Shown in pieces: positions 1 to 7,999 of a stretch of 64,000 nucleotides of DNA. Location: NCBI RefSeq assembly GCF_014396585.1, contig NZ_CP060717.1, forward strand, positions 2,108,001-2,172,000. The letters are read 5' to 3'. The DNA is from Sphingomonas rhizophila (GTDB taxonomy: Bacteria; Pseudomonadota; Alphaproteobacteria; Sphingomonadales; Sphingomonadaceae). The position numbers and the translations under genes were made by a program. How positions within the stretch are numbered: the stretch's first letter is position 1; each line of letters starts with the position of its first letter. The notes beneath the pieces were generated by a model, which saw only the letters and a list, made by a program, of their open reading frames with translations, made no database searches and was not told the origin of the DNA.

Positions 1-404
1 GCGACGATGGCGATGCGGCCGGTCGAACGGTCGACCAGCAGCGCCAAGTAGAATTCCTTGGCGATGTCGACGCCGTCGGTGATGTAAAGGCGCTGGACCT
101 GCTTGCCGGCGTCGCCGGTCTGGATGGTGACCAGCGTCTTGCCGAGCATTTCCTCGGCGTGGGCGCGCACCTCGTCGATCGACTTGGCGAGGCGGACGCC
201 ACCCTTGGCGTCGGGGCCGAGTTCCTTGAACTTGCCCTTGCCGCGGCCACCGGCGTGAATCTGCGCCTTGACCACCCACAGCGGCCCGGGAAGCTTCTTC
301 GCCGCCTCGACCGCCTCGTCGACGCTCATCGCCGCGAAGCCGGCCGGGACAGGCACCTGAAACTTCGCCAGCAATTCCTTGGCCTGATATTCGTGGATGT
401 TCAT
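1..404 (-). CDS. sucC: Succinyl-CoA synthetase (ADP-forming) beta subunit, N-terminal part
   Basis: Only the first 134 or so codons are in the window; the gene runs off the left edge on the minus strand. The product is the beta subunit of the TCA-cycle enzyme that converts succinyl-CoA to succinate with formation of ATP. The visible N-terminus begins [12 protein letters not shown] and continues through the ATP-grasp lobe with the glycine-rich [10 protein letters not shown] segment, both typical of SucC. The start at 404 gives the standard family N-terminus. It is divergent from dinB, with about 85 bases between them. The C-terminal half and the partner sucD are outside the window. Confidence 0.96.
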   Translation of the reverse strand, partial: MNIHEYQAKELLAKFQVPVPAGFAAMSVDEAVEAAKKLPGPLWVVKAQIHAGGRGKGKFKELGPDAKGGVRLAKSIDEVRAHAEEMLGKTLVTIQTGDAGKQVQRLYITDGVDIAKEFYLALLVDRSTGRIAIV

Positions 405-488
405 GAAAGAGTCGCCCGCCAGAATGGGAAGGAAAGTTGCGCGCCCTTAAGCATGACTCGACGCGCATGCCAAGGTAAGGAACGGGTC

Positions 489-1564
489 GTGAACGACGCG
501 CCCGTCCGCAAGATCATCCATGTCGACATGGACGCCTTCTACGCGTCGGTCGAACAGCGCGATAACCCGGAACTTCGCGGGCTGCCGGTGGCGGTCGGCG
601 GCGGCCATCGCGGCGTGGTCGCGGCGGCCAGCTACGAGGCGCGGAAGTTCGGCGTCCGATCGGCGATGCCGTCGGTGACTGCCAAGCGGCGCTGCCCCGA
701 CCTCATCTTCGTCAAGCCGCGTTTCGACGTCTATCGCTCGGTCAGCCGGCAAATCCGCGACATCTTCGCCGACTATACCGACCTGATCGAGCCGCTGAGC
801 CTGGACGAGGCCTATCTCGATGTCAGCGAGGACCGCCACCAGCTGGGCAGCGCCCGGGCCATCGCCGAGCAAATCCGCGCCCGGATCAAGGCCGAGACCA
901 ACCTGACCGCGTCCGCCGGGGTCAGCTACTGCAAGTTCATCGCCAAGCTAGCGAGCGACCAGAACAAGCCCGACGGACTGTGCGTCATTCCGCCCCATCG
1001 CGGTGCGGAGTTCGTCGCCACCTTGCCGGTCAAGCGCTTTCACGGCGTCGGCCCGGTCACCGCCGCCAAGATGGAGCGGTTGGGAATCAACACCGGGCGG
1101 ACCTCGCCGCCCGGTCGCTGACCGAGTTGGAGGCGCATTTCGGATCATCCGGACGTTGGTATTGGCGGGTCGCGCGCGGCATCGACGAGCGCGAGGTGAA
1201 GTCCGAGCGCGGCCACAAGTCCGTCAGCGCCGAGCGCACGTTCGACAGCGACCTCAGCGATCCCGCCGACCTGTCGCGCGAACTGACCCGTGTCGCCGGC
1301 TTCGCGTGGGAGCGGATCGCGCGCGCCGGGGTCAGCGGGCGCACGGTGACGCTCAAGGTAAAATATGGCGACTTCACCCAGATCACCCGGTCGAAGAGTT
1401 TTTCCGCACCGATTTCAGCCCGCGAGGACTTCGAGTCCGCGGGCCATGCGCTGCTGTCCGCGCTTCACCCGGTGCCGAAGGGAGTAAGGTTGCTCGGGCT
1501 CGGCCTGCACTCGATCGTCGAAGAGGACGTGGAGGCACCCCGGCAACTGGGACTCGCGATCTAG
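489..1564 (+). CDS. dinB: DNA polymerase IV (Y-family), frameshifted as sequenced
   Basis: Error-prone Y-family translesion polymerase. The N-terminal half has the palm motif HVDMDAFYASVEQR and the second catalytic motif SLDEAYLDV. The frame closes early at 1121, but the little-finger domain continues in the next frame to 1564. The break lies at a GGG run (1095-1097). One extra G restores ...GINTGADLAARSLTELE..., giving about 358 aa, normal for the family. The GTG start at 489 is chosen because an AAGGAA ribosome site precedes it by a good distance and the protein then begins just before the catalytic motif; ATG at 453 has no such site. A one-base assembly deletion is more likely than a true pseudogene. 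Confidence 0.9.
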
Positions 1565-1591
1565 ACATTTTTCTGTTATATAATCGCGCAT

Positions 1592-1616
1592 CGCCCGTCG
1601 CCTTCTGCGTCGGGCG
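1592..1616 (+). terminator. Weak stem-loop downstream of dinB
   Basis: CGCCCG at 1592-1597 pairs with CGGGCG at 1611-1616. An inner CGC/GCG pairing lies across one mismatch, and TTTC follows. It may end dinB transcription, although the T-tract is short. Confidence 0.35.
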
Positions 1617-1732
1617 TTTCAAAAGCAGGATCAAATCCACAAAGGGCTGGGACTGTGACCGGGGGGTCGCCGTTGGGGGCGATACGGTGTCTGTCGATTC
1701 CAGCCGGTGTGGATGATGAGAAAGGTGCAAGA

Positions 1733-2269
1733 ATGGCTGCCAAGCCCTTGAGCTTCGATGTTGGCGATTACGTTGTTTACCCCAAGCATGGTGTCGGCCG
1801 GGTGGTCGAACTTCAAAGCACCGAAATCGCCGGTACGCGTCTGGATCTGTATGTGCTGCGGTTCGAAAAGGAGCGGATGACGCTCCGCGTTCCCGTCATG
1901 AAGGCGGATTCGGTCGGCATGCGCAAGCTGTCGAGCGACAAGACCATGAAGGACGCGCTGGAAACCCTGAAGGGCAAGCCCAAGGTGAAGCGCACCATGT
2001 GGTCGCGCCGCGCCCAGGAATATGAAGCGAAGATCAATTCGGGCGACCTGACGTCGATCGCCGAAGTGACCCGCGACCTGTTCCGCGCCGATGACCAGCC
2101 GGAACAAAGCTATTCCGAGCGCCAGATTTTCGAAGCGGCGTCGTCGCGCCTGGCGCGCGAGCTCGGCGCGATGGAACAGACGGACGAGAAGGCCGCCCTG
2201 GTCAAGATCCTCGAGATCCTGAACAAGGCCGCGGCGATCCACAACAAGGCCAAGGAAGAAGTGGCGTAA
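1733..2269 (+). CDS. carD: CarD/CdnL-family transcription regulator
   Basis: A 178-aa RNA-polymerase-binding regulator of the CarD_CdnL_TRCF family. These proteins bind the beta subunit and stabilise open promoter complexes, chiefly at rRNA and housekeeping promoters. The N-terminal RNAP-interaction domain is evident in FDVGDYVVYPKHGVGRV (about residues 8-24), a Tudor-like fold shared with Mfd. The rest is the helical DNA-binding domain with WSRRAQEY and a Lys/Glu-rich C-terminus. The ATG at 1733 has a GAAAGG ribosome site just upstream and gives the usual family N-terminus; longer in-frame starts add low-complexity residues. A strong terminator follows the stop, so it is probably transcribed alone. 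Confidence 0.95.
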   Translation: MAAKPLSFDVGDYVVYPKHGVGRVVELQSTEIAGTRLDLYVLRFEKERMTLRVPVMKADSVGMRKLSSDKTMKDALETLKGKPKVKRTMWSRRAQEYEAKINSGDLTSIAEVTRDLFRADDQPEQSYSERQIFEAASSRLARELGAMEQTDEKAALVKILEILNKAAAIHNKAKEEVA

Positions 2270-2294
2270 GCCATTCTTTCCTATTTGAAACAAA

Positions 2295-2323
2295 GAGGGC
2301 GTCCCGTGCGGGGCGCCCTTTTT
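2295..2323 (+). terminator. Rho-independent terminator of carD
   Basis: AGGGCGTCCC and GGGGCGCCCT pair as a ten-base-pair stem (one G-U) around a GTGC loop, followed by TTTTT. It lies 25 bases after the carD stop. Confidence 0.85.
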
Positions 2324-2324
2324 G

Positions 2325-3373
2325 TCACGAGTTCGCCTCGGCAAGCTGGCGCCGGGCGAGGATCAGGGCGCCGACAATGCCGACGGCGAATACAGCGCCC
2401 TCAAGGACACAGGTCACCATCTGACTGATCGGGCCGAAGCCGCTTTCACCGAACAGGGCCCCGAGTTGGCCGACCTGAAGCCGGGAAGCGGGAAAGCGCG
2501 TGGCGAGAAGGTCCAGGCTGCCCGCCATCATCCGGCCGCCGAGCAGCGCAATCGCCAGCCCGCGAGCGCGCCGGCCATCGCCGCGACGGCCATTCCCTGG
2601 CGCGCCGACGAGCGCAGGGACCACCAGCCGGCGAGGCCAACCGCCCCGCCGACGAGCATGCCTTCCATGCCGCCGGTGATCTGGCCGGGGGACTGACCGA
2701 ACAGTAGGGTGAAGGCGTCCAGCCCGAGCAATTTGACGAGCGCGCCGACGAACAGGCCGCCCAGTGCACCGCCGCCGGCCATCGCGAGGGCGCTTCGTCC
2801 GGCCAACGCCGACGCGGCGGCAATGCCGACGCTGACCCCGGCCGCGCCGACGATCGCAACCAGCGTCGTCAGGCTGAGCAGGACGAGCAGCACGGAGATG
2901 GCGCCCGCGCCCGGCTGCGGGGGCTGGACCACGCCGGCGAAACCATAGGCGACGCCGCCTGCAAGCCCGGCGAGCCCGCCGCCAACAATCCCCGCCAGTG
3001 ACAGCAACAGGTCTTTCGACAGGCCAGGCCCGCTCACGCCGGCAGCGGGCGGCGCATGGTCGATGGTGGCGATGAAACGATAACCGTGTTTCGGCACCGT
3101 TTCGATGAATCGCGGCTGCGCGGCGTCGTCCCCAAGCGTGCGGCGCAGCGTCTTGATGCCTTGGGTCAGCGCCTCATCGGTGACCGGCACCCCGCGCCAT
3201 ACCTCTTCGAGAAAACGGTCCTTCGTGACCAGGGCGCCGGATTCGCGGACCAGCAGAACAAGGGCGTCAAAATAACGGGCATTGAGTTCGACCGCCTCGC
3301 CGTCGCGGCGAAGGCGGCGGTCGGCCAGATCGAGCGTGAACCGGTCGAAGCGCACTTCCTCCCGCTTCCTCAT
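2325..3373 (-). CDS. Winged-helix regulator with polytopic membrane domain, frameshifted
   Basis: The N-terminal ~100 residues form an OmpR/PhoB-type (Trans_reg_C) winged helix, with DEALTQGIKTLRRTLGDD as the recognition region and ETVPKHGYRFIA as the wing strand. No receiver domain precedes it. About six Gly/Ala-rich membrane segments follow, so this is a membrane-anchored one-component regulator reminiscent of CadC/ToxR but with several transmembrane helices instead of one. The frame stops at 2528. The last two helices are in the next frame, ending at 2325, and one missing C near 2565 (GGCC read as GGC) joins them into 349 aa. The start at 3373 gives MRKREEVRFDRF. Ligand and targets are unknown. 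Confidence 0.8.
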
Positions 3374-3451
3374 GCCCGGATCCGTTGCCTGTTGTCCCCA
3401 CCCATCGCGCCCAGATGAAGCCGCTTTCGTCGACCCGCGCAAGCACCGGCG

Positions 3452-3631
3452 CTACCTCGGATGTTCCGGCAGCGATTCCAGTCGTGAATGCGCGCCGGCG
3501 ATTTCCTTGGCCATCCGGCGGTAATGGTCGGCCATGGCAAGGTGGATGCACCGCGCCTCCCGGCAATCGGTCGCTTCGGCCGCGGCGGCTTCTTCGGATG
3601 CGCGGCGCTCCAGGTAATCGACCTCGTCCAT
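3452..3631 (-). CDS. Small uncharacterised acidic/helical protein
   Basis: A 59-aa protein starting MDEVDYLERRASEEAAAAEA. It is highly charged and Ala/Glu-rich, with two Cys residues and a segment (HLAMADHYRRMAKEIAG) that looks like one amphipathic helix. Short proteins of this general look occur in sphingomonads, but I cannot name a family or function. It lies upstream of the membrane winged-helix regulator on the same strand, 78 bases away, and is divergent from the first DUF2807 gene. Coding is supported by the coherent composition and by the lack of a better reading frame here. Confidence 0.6.
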   Translation of the reverse strand: MDEVDYLERRASEEAAAAEATDCREARCIHLAMADHYRRMAKEIAGAHSRLESLPEHPR

Positions 3632-3765
3632 AGGTCCCCCAAAAGGCAACGCAGACTCGACCCGGCGGATATAACATAAATTAAACATTGGCGGAGATTT
3701 TTCACTTGTGCTTGCGACGAATCCCGTCTTGCTGTATTAGTTATGCAATACACAGGAGGACGTTC

Positions 3766-4500
3766 ATGAAATTCACCCGCATCGTTTCCGTCGCCGCGTT
3801 GGCCGTGGCCATTGCCGCCTGCAAATTCGGGGACGGCGAGTCGCGCGATCCCGGGCCTGAGGTCGATCGCAGCTACACGGTCGGCGCGTTCCAGAAGATC
3901 ACCGTTGCCGGACCCTACGAGGTCAAGGTCACGAGCGGCGGCGCAGCGGGAATCAAGGCGCACGGCGGCCAGGCCGTTCTCGACGAGACCGATGTCGTCG
4001 TCGATGACGGCGTCCTGAAGATCGTTCCCAAGAAGAAGAATGGCATCCGCTGGAACTGGGGCGATCGCAAGGGCAAGGTCACGTTCGAGGTGACTGGCGC
4101 CGGCGCGCTACAGGGCGCGACGATCGCCGGATCGGGCGGCATCGCCATCGACCAGTCGAACGCCGCCAGCTTCAAGGGCGAAGTGGCCGGATCGGGCGAC
4201 CTGTCCATCGGGAAACTGGAAACCGGCGACAGCGAATTCAGCATCGCCGGTTCGGGCAGCGTGCAAGGCGCGGGCAAGGCGCAGCGGGTCAAGATCAACA
4301 TCGCCGGTTCGGGCGACGTCGACCTGCCCGGCCTGATCGCCACCGACGCCGACGTGTCGATTGCGGGGTCGGGCAACGTTGCCGCGCACGCCACCGGGAC
4401 CGCCAAGGTCAGCATCATGGGATCGGGCGATGTCGCCATCACCGGCGGCGCAAAGTGCAACGTCACCAAGAATGGGTCGGGCAACGTTACCTGCTCGTAA
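3766..4500 (+). CDS. DUF2807 (GIN-domain) lipoprotein
   Basis: A 244-aa predicted lipoprotein. The signal peptide ends in the lipobox IAAC (Cys at about residue 19), so it should be lipidated and exported. The body is a head-GIN/DUF2807 domain expected to form a right-handed beta-helix. It contains seven GSG-type turns (AGSGG, AGSGD, AGSGS, AGSGD, AGSGN, MGSGD, NGSGN) spaced by roughly 17-25 residues, ending in a short Cys-containing strand. Function of the family is not established; a cell-surface or periplasmic adhesin-like role is only a guess. The ATG at 3766 follows an AGGAGG ribosome site. A second, diverged DUF2807 gene lies downstream at 4849. Confidence 0.88.
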   Translation: MKFTRIVSVAALAVAIAACKFGDGESRDPGPEVDRSYTVGAFQKITVAGPYEVKVTSGGAAGIKAHGGQAVLDETDVVVDDGVLKIVPKKKNGIRWNWGDRKGKVTFEVTGAGALQGATIAGSGGIAIDQSNAASFKGEVAGSGDLSIGKLETGDSEFSIAGSGSVQGAGKAQRVKINIAGSGDVDLPGLIATDADVSIAGSGNVAAHATGTAKVSIMGSGDVAITGGAKCNVTKNGSGNVTCS

Positions 4501-4527
4501 TGGCCCGTCGCATAGCCGTCCGAGGGA

Positions 4528-4551
4528 GGGCGCCCCGTCACCGGGGCGCCC
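4528..4551 (+). terminator. Strong stem-loop after first DUF2807 gene
   Basis: GGGCGCCCCG and CGGGGCGCCC form a perfect ten-base-pair stem with a TCAC loop, followed by CTATTCTT. The T-tract is imperfect, but the position 27 bases after the stop fits a terminator. Confidence 0.7.
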
Positions 4552-4585
4552 CTATTCTTGCCAAAAATTCTCCGCTTGCAATCGC

Positions 4586-4616
4586 GCTACAATTGTAGCA
4601 CGCTACAAATGTAGCG
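4586..4616. promoter_or_regulatory. Tandem BlaI/MecI-type operators
   Basis: Two dyads of the TACAnnTGTA type stand in tandem: GCTACAATTGTAGC (4586-4599, perfect) and CGCTACAAATGTAGCG (4601-4616, all but the centre). Their centres are 16 bases apart. This is the operator core described for BlaI/MecI/CopY-family repressors. A GGAGG ribosome site follows at once (4623-4627). No such repressor gene is visible in the window. Confidence 0.6.
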
Positions 4617-4632
4617 CACTTTGGAGGCTCTG

Positions 4633-4848
4633 ATGTTTCTCGCCCGATTCGCCATCGTCACGGCTTTGCTGGGCGCATCCGCCGCCGCCGTCGCCGACAT
4701 CCATGCCCTCCAAAGCGAGGCCCGCGCTACGCCGTCCACAATTACGGCGGCATTCTGGCGCTGTCGTCATTCTGATCCGAGGATGCATAGTCGAGCGACG
4801 CGAGCGAACTTCAACGATTTGGTAACCATGATGGCGGAGGGTGCGATC
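4633..4848 (+). other. Operator-proximal leader frame, possible gene remnant
   Basis: This fills the long gap between the two DUF2807 genes. An ATG at 4633, six bases after a GGAGG site, opens a frame with a clear signal-peptide-like start (MFLARFAIVTALLGASAAA). After about 30 residues the sequence becomes low-quality and runs, without a stop, into the start of the downstream DUF2807 gene. It may be the decayed start of a BlaI-regulated exported protein, or an N-terminal extension of the next gene. The second signal peptide at 4849 argues against the extension being used. Confidence 0.35.
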
Positions 4849-5544
4849 ATGCGCATCCTGTTCTTCATCGCCATCCTGGCGCCTGTCGCCGTTCCCTTCT
4901 CGGTGAAAGCGGCCAACCGCAATTACAGCGTCACCAGCTTCGAGCGGATCCGGGTCGAAGGTCCCTATGCGGTGACCGTTGCGACCAACAGTGCGCCATT
5001 CGCCCGTGCAAGCGGGTCGACCCAAGCACTGGACGCAGTCGCGATCCGTGTCGAAGGACCGACCTTGATCATCCAGGCCAATCGCAACGCGTGGCGCGGC
5101 AGCTATGATTCGCCCGGCCCGGTGCTGATCGCCGTGGGGACGCCCAACCTTCGCGCCGCCTCGATTGGCGGCAGCGGAAGCCTGGCCATCGACAGGGTCC
5201 GCGGCCTCGAGTTCCAGCTCAGCGTCGGCGGCGCCGCCGAGGCCCGCGTCAGCCAGGCCGACGTCGATCGTTTCAAGCTTGCCGTGAACGGAAGCGGGCG
5301 GGTCTCTGTCGCAGGCAGGGCGCCTGCCCTCAGCGCCACCATCCTCGGGCCGGCCGCGGTCGACCTTGCACCACTCACCGCCCGGGACGCGGCCGTCGCC
5401 ACCCAGGGCGCATCGACTGTCGCCTTTACCGCCACCAACAGCGCAAAGGTCACCGCCGCCGGTACCGCCGCCGTCACCGTCTCCGGCCGTCCGGCCTGCA
5501 CGGTCAAGGCGAGCGGGTCGGCGACCGTCACCGGCTGCCAATAG
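4849..5544 (+). CDS. DUF2807 (GIN-domain) secreted protein
   Basis: A 231-aa exported protein with a signal peptide (MRILFFIAILAPVAVPFSVKA) that lacks a lipobox Cys, followed by a DUF2807 domain starting NYSVTSFERIRVEGPYAV. That opening matches RSYTVGAFQKITVAGPYEV in the upstream paralogue, so the two arose by duplication, but here the GSG turns are largely eroded. The mature protein ends with a Cys pair (ACTVK...GCQ). The ATG at 4849 is preceded by GGCGGAGG at good spacing. It converges on the DUF1489 gene with only four bases between stops. Function is unknown. It may be under control of the BlaI-type operators about 230 bases upstream. Confidence 0.85.
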   Translation: MRILFFIAILAPVAVPFSVKAANRNYSVTSFERIRVEGPYAVTVATNSAPFARASGSTQALDAVAIRVEGPTLIIQANRNAWRGSYDSPGPVLIAVGTPNLRAASIGGSGSLAIDRVRGLEFQLSVGGAAEARVSQADVDRFKLAVNGSGRVSVAGRAPALSATILGPAAVDLAPLTARDAAVATQGASTVAFTATNSAKVTAAGTAAVTVSGRPACTVKASGSATVTGCQ

Positions 5545-5548
5545 CAAT

Positions 5549-5962
5549 TCAGACCAGCGCCAGCGCCGCCAGCTTGCCGTAAAGCCGTGGCGGAAGCTCG
5601 CCCATGCCGCTGCCGTCGTCTTCACCCGGCGCATCGTCCTCGGTAAGGTAGCGCCAGCCCTGGTGTGCGCGCTTCGGCTTGGGCGGGACACCGACCAAGC
5701 TCGCGCTGCAGACGATGTCGATCCGGCCATCGCTGCGGTCGTCGAAGCGCAGGATTTCCTGCCGGGCGACGATCCGGTGCTTGACGATCCAGTGGAGCGA
5801 GCCGCCGACCAGCTCCGCCATCCGCTTCGGCCGCATCCGGGTCGGCACGCGCACCTCGCCGTCCTGGGTCACTCGGCGGGCGATGCGGTTCTCCAGCGCC
5901 TCGACGCTGACGCAGCCGACCGCGACCTTGGTGAGATGGAGATGGGGCACGGCCGCCGACAT
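5549..5962 (-). CDS. DUF1489-family protein
   Basis: A 137-aa protein of the alphaproteobacterial DUF1489 family, recognised from the opening LHLTKVAVGCVS, the internal HWIVKHRIVARQEILRF and the RPSKR-like KRAHQGWRYL segment. The family is conserved among alphaproteobacteria but its function is unknown. It is probably cytoplasmic: there is no signal peptide and no membrane helix. It lies 32 bases downstream of mgtE on the same strand and is likely cotranscribed with it. Confidence 0.88.
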   Translation of the reverse strand: MSAAVPHLHLTKVAVGCVSVEALENRIARRVTQDGEVRVPTRMRPKRMAELVGGSLHWIVKHRIVARQEILRFDDRSDGRIDIVCSASLVGVPPKPKRAHQGWRYLTEDDAPGEDDGSGMGELPPRLYGKLAALALV

Positions 5963-5994
5963 AAGCGAAAATCGAACCCGATCAAGGCGTTGCC

Positions 5995-7422
5995 CTAGCC
6001 AGCCAACCCCGTCACCGCGGCGAGGCCAAGGAAGCTGAAAAAGCCCATGACGTCGGTTGCCATGGTCACGAAGACCGCCGACGACACTGCAGGGTCGATC
6101 CGCGCCCGGTCGAGCGTCACGGGGACGAGAATTCCGGCCAGGCCGGCGATCAAATTGTTGATGACCATCGCCGCGCCGATCACCGCGCCAAGCAACGGGT
6201 TGTCGAACAGGATTGCGGTGCCGATCCCGATCAGCAGGCCGAGCGCCACCCCGTTCGAAAGCGCGATCGTGAGTTCACGCGCGATCATCCGCATGGTGTT
6301 GGAGTCTGTCAGCTGGTTGGTCGCCAACGCCCGCACCACCACCGCCAGGGTCTGGGTCCCGGCGTTGCCGCCCATGCCCGACACGATCGGCATCAGCACG
6401 GCGAGCAGCGCGAACTTGGCGATCTCGCCCTGGAAAAGGCCGACCACGCTGGCCGCCAGCATCGCGGTGCCCAAGTTGATGACCAGCCAGGTCAGCCGGG
6501 TGCGGACGGTGGTGGCGATCGGCTCGTTGATGTCGCCGTCACCCGCGCCGGACAGCAGCAGCACGTCTTCGCCGGCTTCTTCTTGGATGATGTGCACGAT
6601 GTCGTCGACGGTGATCATGCCGACCAGCCGTCCCGACCCGTCGACCACTGCGGCGGAGATCAGCGCGTATTTCTGGAACTTGAGCGCCACTTCTTCCTGG
6701 TCGAGGTCGACCGGGATCAGCGTCTGCTTGCGCGCCATGATCTCGCTGACCGGTTTCGATCGTGCGCTGCGCAGGATAGTCGACAGCTTGCAGGTGCCGA
6801 CCGGATGGTGGTTCGGCGAGACGACGAACACTTCCCAGAAATCGTCGGCCAGGTCGTCGCCGGAGCGGAGGTAATCGATGACCTGCCCGACCTTCCAATG
6901 TTCCGGCACCGCGATCAGATCGCGCTGCATCAGGCGGCCGGCGGTTTCTTCCGGATAGGTCAGCGCTTCTTCGACCGCGGCGCGGTCGTCGGGCTCCATC
7001 GCCCGGAGCACCTCGAGCTGGTCCTCGGCGTCGAGGTCTTCGATGATCGCGACGGCGTCGTCGGTGTCGAGCTGGGCGGCGAGGTCGGCGACCTGCTGCG
7101 GCTCCATCTCGTCGATCATGTCCTCGCGGACGTGCTCGTTGAGTTCGGCGTAGACATCGGCATCAACGATGCCGGCCAGCGCGGTGATGAGGTCGGCGCG
7201 CTCGTCGGCGGGCGCAAGTTCGATCAGGTCGGCGATGTCGGCGGGGTGCAGCTCGGCGACCAGGCCCCGCGCCGCCTCGTCGTCACCGTCGGCAACCGCG
7301 TCGAGCACTTCGCGGACGAATCGCGGCCGCAGCCGATCGTCATCGTCCATGACGTCGTCGTCAACCGACACGGGAAGTTCGGGTTCGTGGAGCGTGCTGG
7401 CGAAGTCGTCGCGTTCGCTCAT
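5995..7422 (-). CDS. mgtE: Magnesium transporter MgtE
   Basis: A 475-aa Mg2+ channel/transporter of the MgtE family in the inner membrane. Domain order is canonical: an acidic N-terminal superhelical domain (about residues 30-160, with repeated DADDAVAIIEDLD-type segments), a pair of CBS domains (about 165-290, including SRLVGMITVDDIV-like sequence), then five transmembrane helices with the conserved PIVSGMGGNAGTQ motif near residue 350. The CBS and N domains sense cytosolic Mg2+ and gate the pore. The start at 7422 gives MSERDDFAS. It is divergent from the cyclophilin gene with 114 bases between, and DUF1489 follows it. Confidence 0.96.
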   Translation of the reverse strand: MSERDDFASTLHEPELPVSVDDDVMDDDDRLRPRFVREVLDAVADGDDEAARGLVAELHPADIADLIELAPADERADLITALAGIVDADVYAELNEHVREDMIDEMEPQQVADLAAQLDTDDAVAIIEDLDAEDQLEVLRAMEPDDRAAVEEALTYPEETAGRLMQRDLIAVPEHWKVGQVIDYLRSGDDLADDFWEVFVVSPNHHPVGTCKLSTILRSARSKPVSEIMARKQTLIPVDLDQEEVALKFQKYALISAAVVDGSGRLVGMITVDDIVHIIQEEAGEDVLLLSGAGDGDINEPIATTVRTRLTWLVINLGTAMLAASVVGLFQGEIAKFALLAVLMPIVSGMGGNAGTQTLAVVVRALATNQLTDSNTMRMIARELTIALSNGVALGLLIGIGTAILFDNPLLGAVIGAAMVINNLIAGLAGILVPVTLDRARIDPAVSSAVFVTMATDVMGFFSFLGLAAVTGLAG

Positions 7423-7536
7423 GCCTGTTCCCCTTGGACCCTCGATACGCCGCCCTCCTATGCCGAGGCATAGACTGGCGCAACCGGCAAGGCCGCCTTA
7501 CAGGACCGCCAACCCTTCCCAATCGGAGACACGATC

Positions 7537-7992
7537 ATGGCCGATGCCAACACCCTGACCTTCACCCTTTCGAGCGGCGGCGACGTCGTCATCAAGCTCC
7601 GCCCCGACCTGGCGCCTGGCCATGTCGAGCGCATCGCCGGCCTCGCCCGCGACGGGTTCTACGACGGAGTCGTGTTCCATCGCGTCATTCCGGGTTTCAT
7701 GGCCCAGGGTGGAGACCCGACCGGCACCGGCACCGGCGGGTCGAAGCTTCCCGATCTGAAGGCCGAGTTCAACGCCGAGCCGCACGTGCGCGGAACCTGT
7801 TCGATGGCCCGCACCGCCGCCCCGAACAGCGCCAACAGCCAGTTCTTCATCTGCTTCGACGATGCCCGTTTCCTCGACCGCCAGTACACGGTGTGGGGCA
7901 ATGTCGAGAGTGGCATGGAATATGTCGACGCGCTTCCGGTCGGCGAACCGCCGCGCGAGCCGGGCAAGATCATTAAGGCGACCGTCGCTTAA
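7537..7992 (+). CDS. Peptidyl-prolyl cis-trans isomerase, cyclophilin type
   Basis: A 151-aa cytoplasmic cyclophilin without a signal peptide. The catalytic region is intact: FHRVIPGFMAQGGDPTGTGTGG carries the active-site Arg and Phe, and SQFFICFDD plus the following Trp-containing segment complete the proline-binding pocket. It catalyses cis-trans isomerisation of X-Pro bonds during folding. The start ATG at 7537 follows a CGGAGACACG ribosome region. It is monocistronic and convergent with the DUF418 gene, with seven bases between stops. Confidence 0.94.
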   Translation: MADANTLTFTLSSGGDVVIKLRPDLAPGHVERIAGLARDGFYDGVVFHRVIPGFMAQGGDPTGTGTGGSKLPDLKAEFNAEPHVRGTCSMARTAAPNSANSQFFICFDDARFLDRQYTVWGNVESGMEYVDALPVGEPPREPGKIIKATVA

Positions 7993-7999
7993 GCCGGCG

